The notes under the pieces were generated by a model. That model worked only from the letters and a program-made list of their open reading frames with translations, searched no databases and was not told where the DNA came from. DNA of 64,000 nucleotides, taken from contig NBAY01000031.1 in the NCBI GenBank assembly GCA_002794775.1, positions 186,001-250,000 of the forward strand, in the 5' to 3' direction. A program made the position numbers and the translations under genes. Source of the DNA: Porodaedalea pini. Lineage: Eukaryota > Basidiomycota > Agaricomycetes > Hymenochaetales > Hymenochaetaceae. Positions 1 through 10,004 of the stretch are shown here, piece by piece (the stretch's first letter is position 1; each line of letters begins with the position of its first letter).

Positions 1-468
1 ACCAAACTACATCACGTTCCGAACCAATAAAAGACTTCGAATTGGCAGACAAATGTCAGGAAACTCACGCATGCATAGGGATTCAGAAATCTCCGAGAAC
101 AAAGAGCACCTCGCCGTGGGAGTCGCGAGCGCCGTATCTTCCAAACTGAAACAAAAGTTCCATAATGCGTTTATCGGCCATTTGTGGCCGAATATTCTGT
201 CTGTTTCAGTCTGATTCCGCATCAGACCGTCATGGGATGATTTGCTAAAGGTCTCTGTTCAGCGCGAACACGACCGCAACTACAACACTGTCAAGGTTGC
301 CCGATGCTATGCCGGTGATTCAAGTTGCCTGTGTTCAATTTCTCTCGATGCGTAGAAAGGGGACTTCGGCCAACTTTGATCAAGGGTTCACGGAAGACCG
401 GCGTCTCCTAGTTGTCGGTGAGCCTCGAGCGCGGGACCCAACTTCAAGTTTGAGAATACGGGAAAGGG
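1..468. other. left-edge non-coding stretch
   Basis: I see no supportable gene here. A 71-codon opening on the minus strand lacks any recognisable motif. The right part is promoter sequence for the small secreted protein that starts at 557. Confidence 0.5.
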
Positions 469-475
469 TATAAAA
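469..475 (+). promoter_or_regulatory. TATA box of the Kex2-repeat protein gene
   Basis: TATAAAA lies 82 nt before the ATG at 557 and is followed by a CT-rich stretch (about 494-511), where fungal transcription often starts. Confidence 0.65.
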
Positions 476-556
476 CAGGTGCTGCGTTGGGACGCCCTCC
501 TCTCATCCAACCTTACATTCGCCAATTAACTAGTCATCTTTCCAGACTACTCAGCC

Positions 557-858
557 ATGAAATCCTTCGTCGTGCTTCTCTCACTCCTCCTCGCGTCTCT
601 CACTATTGTGGGCGCCATCCCCCTCCCGGCGGACGACGACCCAGACTGCTCTGAGCATCCGCAGCATTGTCTTGTCAAACGTGTGCCTGTCCCTCTCCCG
701 GAGGACGACGGGAGCCAGACTGTTCAGAGCACCCGCAGCACTGTCTTGTCAGACGTGTGCCTGTCCCTCTCCCAGAGGACGACGAGGAGCCAGACTGTTC
801 GGAGCATCCCCAACACTGTTTGTTGAAGCGCGTCGCCGCGGCGTTCGAAAGTGCCTGA
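557..858 (+). CDS. small secreted Kex2-processed repeat protein (KEP-like), frameshifted
   Basis: The first 20 residues (MKSFVVLLSLLLASLTIVGA) form a typical signal peptide. After it come three near-identical repeats of about 25 residues, each with the core DPDC or EPDC, then SEHPQHCL, and each ending in a dibasic Kex2 site (KR, RR, KR). Each repeat has two cysteines (C-x6-C). The two later repeats open with VPVPLPEDD. The reading frame that starts at the ATG covers only repeat 1. One base is missing near 710-711 (GAC-GAC-GG-GAG where repeat 3 has GAC-GAC-GAG-GAG). Repeats 2 and 3 continue in the next frame to the TGA at 856-858. Known fungal KEPs release several copies of a short peptide after cleavage in the Golgi, including mating factors and RiPP precursors of the ustiloxin type. 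The product here is unknown. The shift may be a real mutation or a sequencing or assembly error. Confidence 0.7.
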
Positions 859-872
859 GACAAAGCATACAT

Positions 873-947
873 GTAAGTTCTCTGAGTTACTTTACCATGT
901 CGACGGGCTTTAATCGCTAAGCTGACGCTCGTCATTGTATCATGTAG
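873..947 (+). other. probable 3'UTR intron of the KEP-like gene
   Basis: GTAAGT at 873, a branch-like GCTAAGCTGAC at about 916-926 and an ATGTAG acceptor ending at 947 define a 75-nt intron, 14 nt after the stop codon. Confidence 0.45.
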
Positions 948-1352
948 CTCTCTACACATGACGTATCTTGAGCCTTCGTAGAATGTCATTCATCCTGGAG
1001 ATAAAGCAAGGCGTGGCACAGCTGCTTCTATATTAGTGACCGTGATAAATGTAGGGCTCGGATTCGAATGGTAGCGCACTACTTAGCATTATCAACTATT
1101 CTTGTCCCTTACCCTCTTCTGCCTGTGAATACATGAATGAGTGCACAACCAGCTACACCTCACAAACACTTGTGCTCGGGTCGCGACCTCATCTTCTTCC
1201 CCATACAAGGCAATGCATTGCATTCAAACACTGAAACAGTTTACGCGTGCCGTGGTTGAAGCAGAATCAACTTACTGGCAGAAGATGCTGTTAACCATTT
1301 GGATGTTATTTTAGGGTATGAGCTGGATGAAGTACGAGACGAAAACTTTTCC

Positions 1353-1762
1353 ACTATGAGCAAGAGATTACAGTATTCTCAATAAACCTTGTCAGTGCGC
1401 ATTTTAGAGAAAAAAAAGCTGTGCGCCCTCTTAAAGAAGAATCTTCCCTTTGGGGCAAGGTCACATCGTGGATTTATTTGCTAGCGCTGTGCCGTGCTCT
1501 CAAGATGTGAACAACCTCAACGGTAGATGTAAGATAAAGTGAAGAAAGCGGGGCCTTCAATATAGCAGAGTATTTTTCTCTTTAAAACCCCTTTAAAAGG
1601 AGATATAAATGCTTCGACTCATCTCAACATCGTTTCAATGGCGAGCTCATTGTGTAAATTCACGACGCAGATGATTCTTTGGGAGGGCGCACAACTTTTT
1701 ATTCTTCTGAAATGCATCCTGACAAGGTTTACTGAAAATGCTGTAAAGGCTTCATAGTTTGA
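1353..1762. repeat. MITE-like element with about 90-bp imperfect inverted termini
   Basis: The left arm (about 1353-1447) matches the reverse complement of the right arm (about 1669-1762). Shared blocks include ACTATGA, TTACAG, TAAACCTTGTCAG, TGTGCGCCCTC and AAAGAA. The arms enclose about 220 bp without an ORF. I could not identify a target-site duplication. It may be a foldback or MITE element, or simply a decayed inverted repeat. Confidence 0.6.
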
Positions 1763-2007
1763 AATCATGGGTTTGCGGTCGGCCTTGAGGACCCAATGGC
1801 AGCAACCGTGAAATAGTAGTGACCGTTATTGGGTCAGATGAGTTTAATTTGAAGTCAAATTTTCAAGTTGCTCGAGGCTCGCCAGATCACGTGATCGTTG
1901 TGCACCTAACCTTCGCGTCTTCGACTTTTAAGTTCAAGTTACTTTAACACGCTAAACGCTCATCGCACTCGTTTATTCTCTCCCCTACTTCTCATCTTTA
2001 ATGAATT

Positions 2008-5000
2008 ATGACTCCTGGTGATGACGGCCGAGGTCTAGAAAATCAAAAATATATGAACTCGATATCACGAGATGGCTTGAACGCCGTGCTAACTCCCTGC
2101 ACGGCCTCAGCATCTGATGACTCTTGCACCGCGTCGTCCTCTGCTCTTGTTCCCAACCTCCACCATCGCCCTCTCAATAAAACTACCTGCCCCTCAGATC
2201 CTCCATGTCTCAGCTGCAACGGCTTCGTTCTAGTCCACAGCGAGATGATCAAGACCAGTCACTTATAAACTTTGACCTATATCAGACGAAAGTCGTACTG
2301 ATCTCATGCAATCTCATAGCTTCCTTCACCTTAAGGGTAAGGTACTCCATTTGGGCCTTCGCTCAACTGTGTGCTGATTATCCATACAGAAATCATCGTT
2401 GACTTCGCTGAACGACGCCCAAATTCTGACCTTAGAATCAAATTCAAGGATAAGTCGGGATTTGAGACAAGGTCCGACGTATTCAAGAAGGTGGGATCCA
2501 TATATTGGAAGGCAGATATGTCCGTATTTTGTACCCTTGTCATTCTACCAAACTGATTGTTTCGTACAGCTATGTCAAATGTTCCACGGAGGCGGTTCTG
2601 ACGATCCGGAATGCTTTTTTCAACAACTCAGTCGCTGAGTTTCCTCTGATGTTCAGTCCTGACGAGTACGGAGAAAATAAAACCACTGAGCGGAAAGGTG
2701 AGGAGAACTGGTGCTAGAGTACGAAGGAGTACGATTGATAGCTTCGTCAGACACAAAAACTGGTGCTAGCGTATATATGATATTTGGAATGTCGAAGCCG
2801 GTAAGTGAATGCTCAGAGCATTTTATGCAAGACTAAATCCAATTTTATGGTCAAAAAGTCCATCGATGTTGCACGTCTCCTCGGTACTCAGGCTTGCAGT
2901 GCTCTTGCAGCAAAGGTCTCTATATTAGACAAGCTCGATAAGGTCCTTGACTTCTTGGACGTTCTAAAGCTCGGAGGCAGTGCAGCTGAGGTCAGATATT
3001 TTGATCATAGTTTTTTGGACAAGTCACTAAACGAAGCCCCTGAAACAGGTGAACACTCATGCGAAGATCGCTGTTGGCGTAGTCTCTCAAGCATTGATGT
3101 ACGTTGTCTCTAATGGATTGTTCTTCGTCCTACTAACTGTGAAATTAAGAAACTCCGAGAGATCCCGACGTGTCACAAACAGCTGGTTGCGATCATGAAT
3201 GAGTTGATATCCATGCACCCTGTGATGAAGGCCGCTCTAGAGCGCATGCAGGATACCGAATTCCGGGCACTCCTTCATAATTTCGTCACCTTTGTGAAGG
3301 AGACATCTGAGGAATTGATCAAATACACCTCTCGATCCACAACAGGTAAGAAATTCTCGGTTTCTCACTCAAATATTACTTATCTCGACACGCAGTATTG
3401 ATACTCCAAGACTGGTATAAGTCAAAAAAGGACGATGTCGGTAGACTAAAGGACCAGTCGGTGCGATTGAAGCAGAACCTTGGCCTTGCGTTGAGCTTCG
3501 ACATTCAAAAAGTGACCTCAGAGATCCAAGGATCTACCTCAGAGATTCGGGAATCTACTTTAGAGATCCAAAAATCCACCTCAGAGCTTTGTAAGTGCCG
3601 AGCGACTCCAAAGGCCTATCAGTCATTGATTTGCCGTAGGTCAGCAACAGTTTAAGGATGCGGATGAGAAGCTCCTCAAGCGTATCAAACCCAAATTCGG
3701 CTCCTTCGACCCACGTCATTGCTGTATGCCAGGCACCCGAGAGTCTCTTCTCAAGACTTTATTGGTTATTTAGCATCGCCGGATCTGGCAAAAGTTCGGT
3801 CGCATCGTCTGTCGCATTCGCACTATGCAATCAGGCTCGTTTGACAGGCGCGTTCTTCTGCAAGAGAGACGTCCCAGAACTAAGGAATCCTGTCCGCCTG
3901 TTACACACTCTTGCATATTCGATTGCCAGAGTGTATATATCCTACCGCAATGTCCTTTTGGGTGTACTCAAGGGTGATCCGCAAATCGAGACAGATGCAC
4001 TGCCATTTCAGTTCGAAGCTCTACTGGCAGGTCCATTCCAGAAGGTTTCCCAGAATCCGCCTCATCAGCCGATTATCATTGTGGTCGACGCATTGGATGA
4101 ATGTGATGACAACAAGGTTGTGTCTTCGTTCCTTTCTCAGATGGTTATCCTTGCACCGTGGCTCAGGCTTATCGTCACAAGTAGGCCTTTACCAGATATT
4201 GGGAAGGGATTGCAGCAATCCGAAGGGCTCATGGTATCATGCGACTTGTTCAAGGAGGACGCTGCTTATGATATCCTGTCATTCATTCGCTGGCAATTTT
4301 CGCCCCAGGGTCCTCTTATGGAGCTTCAGGCGTACGTGACAGACACTCAGATTCGGGCCCTTGGTCGGAAGTCGTTTGGGCTTTTCATCTGGATCGCCAC
4401 CGTTATGTCGTATGTCAGCAGCTTGATGTTTGGGAAGCTTGATGCGATAGATGAGATACTTTGCTCAGGTAATGCGTCTAATCCAGAGGCAGAACTCGAT
4501 GGATTGTACCTGCGCGTACTTCACAGTGTTGCGGGATCTTCGGCAGCCAACAAAAAGGCGGTCAAACTCATCGTTGGTCTGATATATGTGACATCAAAGT
4601 ATAGGTCACTTCCTTCCAAGGCACTGCATACGTTCGTGTCCGCGGCCGATACCCGCGTTTTACCACACGAATGGGAGGGTGTGCTACGGAAACTAGGGTC
4701 GATTCTTACTACCGATTCACAGACAGATCCAATCCGGGTGTGCCATCCTTCATTCCTCGACTTCATCGCAAATGAGAAGAGGTCCGGGGACTTCTGGACG
4801 GAAACAGCAGAGTTAGACACGATAATGGCGAAGAAGTGTTTCGAAGTTATGGAGACTGGCCTGAAGTTTAACATTTGTGGACTGGAGTCCTCGTGTCTTG
4901 CCAACGCCGACGTGATAGATCTCAAGGAGCGTGTGGCTCGGTGCATTCCTCAGGAGTTACAGTACAGCAGTTCCTACTGGCTGGACCATCTTTCTCAATC

Positions 5001-6105
5001 AGGCGAACCGTTAAAACAAGAAATGCGGGAGAGGTTGGGTAGATTTTTATACAGAACTTGGTCCCTGTACTGGCTGGAGGTGTTGAGTTTGATGTCCAAT
5101 CTCAGAGAAGCAAACACTATTCTGGCAAAATTCCTGGTTGTTTACAAGGTTCGATATCGCCTTCATAATCACATAGCATATTATCTGACTTTGTAAGTTG
5201 CGCGGATACAGGATGACGCAAAGCTCTATAATGCTGCCCTGGACTTTCACCGCTTTGTTACCGTACTTCACGAACCAATGCCGACGAGCCCTCCGCACAT
5301 CTACATTTCAGCTCTGCTTTGGACACCGTCCGACTCCATGATCGCAAAGTCACATTACTCCAAATTTTGTAATTCACAATATGTACTTGCTGGATGTCAC
5401 GAGAATTGGCCCGTTAACCTACGCACGATACACTCAAAACACTTAGTCCACTGTATTGCATACTCTCCAGACGGAAGCTGTATTGCTTCCGGGTCTGCGA
5501 TCCGCGTTTGGGATACACAGAGCGGGGCTCCCGTTGGTGAGCCTCTTCACGGCCATAAGGGCCCGGTCACCTCTGTTGGGTACTCTCCAGACGGGCGGCG
5601 CATCGTCTCTGGATCTGCAGACAAGACAATTCGAATCTGGGATGCTCAAAGTGGCACCCCCATCGGTGAGCCTCTTATGGGTCATAAGGCTGAGGTTACA
5701 TCTGTCATGTGCTCTCCAGATGGACAGCATATCGTCTCTGGATCTGCAGACAAGACAATTTGGATCTGGGATGCTTGGGGCAATGATTCAGTTGGTGAAT
5801 TACATCGTGGCAAAAGTCATTGGAGCCCTGATGGACAACATTTTGTAGCAAACTCCAAAGCTAGCGCTATCAAAGGAGAACCTTGCATCTCCTACTCAGT
5901 TACACCCTTGAGTATTCCACTCAATGGTTGGATCAGAACCTTAGATGGAGGTCTGTTGCTGTGGGTCCCTCAGGAGTATTGAGATGGTGTATGTGATATG
6001 AGTCTAGTCTGTATTCCAGACAATATAGTCAGACATCCAGTTAAGATTGACTGGAAAAGTCTCTGCCATGCTTGGGAAAAGCTTAGGAATGAAGAACAGG
6101 TGTAA
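2008..6105 (+). pseudogene. NACHT-WD40 NLR (STAND ATPase), probably disabled
   Basis: Fungal NLRs of this type sense non-self or damage signals and can trigger cell death. The ATG at 2008 is tentative and the first exons (2008-2700) are uncertain; they suggest a C2-like region (residue string EIIVDF, then GSIYWKAD). A helical region follows (from about 2868) with introns near 2991-3049, 3101-3150 and 3346-3397. The NACHT domain has Walker A GSGKSS (3781-3798), Walker B IIIVVDALDECDD (4072-4110) and TSRP. An intron at 5149-5211 leads into three WD40 blades (about 5450-5790). Two lesions are visible. Around 3760 the frame shifts just before the P-loop, with about 15-20 expected codons missing. 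At 5980-5982 a TGA interrupts an otherwise open tail that runs in frame to a TAA at 6103-6105; the tandem copy downstream keeps the same tail without the stop. A shorter functional product ending at 5982 is possible. Confidence 0.75.
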
Positions 6106-6240
6106 TAGTTTAAGGTGAGCATAGCATGTCTCGACTCCTTACTAGTATAATTTGACTCATTGTTCTTCATCCCAACTATAGGACTTCGTATTTAGAAATC
6201 ATGGCTAAGGAGATCATATGTCACTGTTCACAGAAGAAGC

Positions 6241-6642
6241 AGTGTCACCTCTGTGGTGTACACTCCAGATGGCCAATGCATTGTGTCTCGATCTGCTGGC
6301 AATACAGTACAAATCTGGGATGCTCAGAGTGGCAATTTAGCTTTTGAATTACCATGGGGTGAAAGTCGTTGCATTCCTGGCAGACAATACTTTGCATTGA
6401 TCTCCAAGGATAGTGCCATTGCCAATGAACCAAGCATTGCCTATTCTTATTCTCCTTTGAGTATTCCGCTCGATGGGTGGATCCGAACCTTGGATGGAGA
6501 TCTTCTGATGTGGGTCCCTCACGCGTATCAAGAAAGTATATGCAAAATGAGTCTGGCTTGCATACCATACAATGAAGCTGTGAGAGTTGACTGGAGCAAT
6601 CTATACCACGGAAATGCATGGACTAAAGTTAGAAATGGATAG
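6241..6642 (+). pseudogene. tandem partial copy of the NLR 3' end (one WD40 blade plus C-terminal tail)
   Basis: The open frame from about 6241 (VTSVVYTPDGQ) to the TAG at 6640-6642 encodes one WD40 blade (YTPDGQCIVSRSAGNTVQIW) and then the same tail as the gene upstream: SIPLDGWIRTLDGDLLMWVP, CKMSLACIP, VDWSNL and AWTKVRNG. There is no NACHT domain and no obvious promoter. It is best read as a segmental duplicate of the 3' end of the preceding gene, kept open by recency or by selection. Confidence 0.75.
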
Positions 6643-7165
6643 GGGCATTGTGGTTCGAGGTGCGCATCATATTTCTCAAGATATTGCCATTATTAATCAT
6701 CTCACTGGCCTTCCTTCCACTTGCAGGAACTTATATTTGGAAGGAGGAAAGAAGCGAAACAGATTATTTGTTATGTCTTCAAATATACACGCACACCTTC
6801 GGCAATATTTGATTGTGTCATACGTTGCAGTTCATAAAGGAAGTAATGTTGCAAGTATCGGAAATGAAATGAGGAGCCAAGTAGCGAAGAGAAGCCACGA
6901 CATGCCAATTATTCTTATTTATCTCACCATGCGAAAATATGAAATGTTGGCCGGACTTGACAAGTTGACGAGGTGAATTATTCAATTAAATCTGGATCGG
7001 GAGTCTGAATCTCGTCTGTAGATTTGTTGATCGACGTGAATTGATGTTTGCGTATGTTATTGACGCGTAGACCAGTTATTCGCGTCTTCACCTGACGCGT
7101 GACCCAGCGATGACCAGCCTTGCTCTGAACCATGTGGACCACGTCTTCCAGCCGCACTTGCTCCC
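6643..7165. other. intergenic stretch
   Basis: AT-rich leftover after the NLR copy. Short open frames show no conserved motif. The right end is the GH79 promoter. Confidence 0.5.
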
Positions 7166-7173
7166 TTTATAAG
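7166..7173 (+). promoter_or_regulatory. TATA box of the GH79 gene
   Basis: TTTATAAG lies about 145 nt before the ATG at 7316. Confidence 0.5.
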
Positions 7174-7315
7174 TCTGCTGATCGCACTTCTGCCGACTCC
7201 TTCTCTCATCCGATCCACTCGTTTCTTCTCAGGACGCGTCCACTCTTTAAAACCGCTCTTTTCTTTCGACTGTCGTCGCTGGCACTCGCCCTGACATCCC
7301 GTCGTCCGACTCGCC

Positions 7316-9498
7316 ATGTTCGCCCTCCTCATCGCCAACGCGCTTTTTTTGAGCAGCTTCGTCGTACCCAGTGTCTGGGCACAGACTGTCTCCGTCTCCG
7401 TGCCACTCTCCGCGCCGTCGTCCGCCGTGGCCCTCGACCCCGGCCTCGTGTCGTTCTCGATCGAGCAAGACCGCTGGACAGATTGGGCAGGCATCGACGC
7501 GCCGAACACTTTCTTCCAGAACGCACTCACGAATCTCGCGCAGCGGACCGGCGCGCCGCCGTGGATTCGCATCGGCGCGGACTCGGAGGACCATACGGAT
7601 TTCAGTGAGCATGTCGAGGTGCGAGTCGGTGGACATTTTTTCTTCCTCTCCTTTCATCCTTTCGTTCCTTCGTCTTATTTACTCACACCCCTCCAGTTCT
7701 CCGAAGCAATCTTCCCAGCTCCCTCTGCTACAATGCCTTACCCCGAAGCTTCCAACGTAACCGTCGGATCAGGATACTACGCCCTCGCCTCACACCTTCC
7801 ACGCGGCACACGCGTCATCTGGGGCGTCAATCTCGGTACGGACAACATCACCGCCGCCTTTCTCGAGGCTCGCGCTATCAAAGCTGCATTCGAATCGCCT
7901 GGGGTTGCAGGGAGTGGCGTGACACTCGAAGCGGTGGAGATTGGGAACGAGGCGGATTTGTACGGCAACAATGGGCATCGCAATCCGAGTACATGGACGA
8001 TTGCGGAGTATGTCAAAGAGTGAGCCCCTTTGCGTTAATACTTTTTGCATATATTATTTATCCAGAAGCGCGATAGATGGACGGCGTTCGCGAAGAACGT
8101 CTCCGTCGCGGCCGGCGTGAGCAACTTCGGCCCCAAATTCTTTGGCCTCGCGTTCGGACACTCCACGCATTCCGCCTCATCGTTTTCTCCACAAGGCGCT
8201 TTTGCCAACGGCATTCTCAACTCTACGCAAGGAAAGCTCATCAACGAGTTCGTTTTTTCCGCCTTCAAACCCCGCTCTTTTTCTTTTTTTCTTTTAACAT
8301 CGAAGTTACAACTAGGATCTCACAGCACATGTACTCCGGTGCGTCCCGTCCCGTCTCGTCATATTTCCTCCTCTCTTCAATAAAGTGGCTTACGACTACT
8401 TTTCATTTTGTTCTAAATAGGAAGCGGCGTCGCGGGCATCGCGAACCTACCTTCTCTCATGTCCAAAGCGACGATCCGTTCGAACCTGTCGACGCTCAGC
8501 CCCGACATCGCCGCAGTGCATGCGAAGGGACTGGACTACGTCCTCGGGTGCGTTTCCGCTATCATCAATTGCGTCTGTATATTTATTTCCATGGTCATCT
8601 ATCATACGAAAAAAACGTGAAATACGTCACGCAATATCCAGCGAAACGAATAGCTACTTCAGCCATGGTGCACCCGGTGTGAGTAACGCGGCGGGTGCGG
8701 CTATCTGGGCTCTCGACTACACGCTCTTCGCTGCGCAACTCGGAATTAAGCGTGCCCATTTCCATGAGGGCGTTGGGTTTCGGTATAATTTCGTGCGTGT
8801 TTTCTCTGCCCTTGTCTCTTTCAATTTTAGATTTCCTCTTCACCCCTTTCCCTTCCTTTAGTTACTGTAACGCAAACTGACTCATGCTTATTAAACTGAA
8901 AGATCCAACCGGTGACCCTAACTCGCTCAATAATCGACGCCTCACCTTTGTCTACGCCGCTCCCGCCACACATTCAACCAGCCTACTACGGCGCGCTGAT
9001 CGCCGCCGAGGCCGTCGGCACCTCCGGCTCCTCATGTGTTGCGGAGTTATCGATAAATGATGGGACGCTTGCGGGGTACGCTGTCTTCGAGGACGGAGCG
9101 CTAAAGAGAGCGATCTTGATTGACTCTCAGGCGTTTTTGTCCGGGGACACGGGGGCGAGGCCCGGGAGGAATGTCACGCTGACATTTGATGGTAAGGGAC
9201 TGGGGAAGGTAAGTGTGGACGTGAAGAGACTTTTTATCGGGTATGTCGTTTTATCCTTCATTCTTCATAACAAAGCTCGTGAGGATGATTTTAACGATAA
9301 TTGTTTGCTGTTTGACACTTGACATTGAATAGCCATGCGGATGACACGAGCGGCATAACATGGGGCGGGCAGTCCTTCGAGACGAGCAATGCGAAGCCGA
9401 GCGGGGCGATAAAGGTTCAGACTCTGAAAATCAGTGGGACGGCGGGAGTGACGGTGCCGATCAGCGCGACGGAAGCTATTTTGTTGAGTTTTCATTGA
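7316..9498 (+). CDS. secreted glycoside hydrolase family 79 (beta-glucuronidase type)
   Basis: Eight exons join in frame: 7316-7618, 7697-8019, 8077-8247, 8316-8338, 8421-8547, 8642-8792, 8903-9240 and 9333-9498, giving 533 aa. Residues 1-22 form a signal peptide (FALLIANALFLSSFVVPSVWA), so the enzyme is exported. GH79 enzymes cleave glucuronic acid or its 4-O-methyl form from arabinogalactan, heparan or xylan-type chains. The acid/base is probably Glu186 in EIGNEADLYG, and the nucleophile Glu358 in HFHEG. VLGETNSYFSHG and the C-terminal beta domain with HADDTSGITWGGQSFE are typical of the fungal family. Exon 4 is only 23 nt. Several splice sites were chosen because only they keep family motifs intact, for example acceptor 8076 giving YVKEWTAFAKN. 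The exact substrate cannot be read from sequence. Confidence 0.93.
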
Positions 9499-10004
9499 TC
9501 ATTGGTTTTAGTCTGTCTTTACAAGGGTTTTCTTCGGGCATGGTAAAAAGACATTGGCTACTACTCTTGCATAGTTCACATTTTCGACAAAATGTTTTTT
9601 GCTTGTTCTGATAAAATGAAATGAAAGTCATGTGACGGCCACCGTACGTGGCAAGATCTGCGTAGATTCCAGAATCGGAAATCTAGATTCTAGATCGAAA
9701 TTGGTCGCTTAAGCTTGTCAAGAATGCCAGGTCATAGAAACACAAACAAACAAACAAACAAACACGTAATTTGCACGACCTCTTTTTTATTCAGCCCATT
9801 CGAAGCGGCTGAATCTACTGGACTTCTATCTTTCTTGTTCGAGTTCACCTGTCTGCTACACTCTTCTTTCTTTCTTTGACCGAGTCCCCAGCTAGGCCTT
9901 TCTTTTCCTCTCCGACTGTGTCGCCTCTTGGACTTGGATTCTAGACTCTGGACTCTGGAATCTAGCACTGGAACGTAGCGCTCACCTCAGGAAGGGAAGG
10001 CGAT
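9499..10004. other. intergenic stretch with a CAAA microsatellite
   Basis: It holds the 3' region of the GH79 gene, a short (CAAA)n tract at about 9742-9764, TC-rich promoter-like sequence, and the likely 5'UTR of the zinc-finger gene that starts at 10005. No gene is seen. Confidence 0.5.

Noticed and set aside
675..718. An intron that would repair the frameshift of the peptide gene (GTGTGC to CCAG)
   Set aside because: It would be under 40 nt and would remove the conserved VPVPLPEDD part of a repeat. A one-base deletion explains the data better.
606..989. Other open frames on both strands over the peptide gene
   Set aside because: They arise from the GC-rich repeat read in other frames, with no signal peptide or motif.
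3195..3655. A separate small gene in the helical region of the NLR
   Set aside because: The pieces join by good introns into the NLR N-terminal region and lead into the NACHT domain.
7057..7657. Long minus-strand open frames opposite the GH79 gene
   Set aside because: Arg-rich shadows of a GC-rich exon; the plus strand has complete family motifs.
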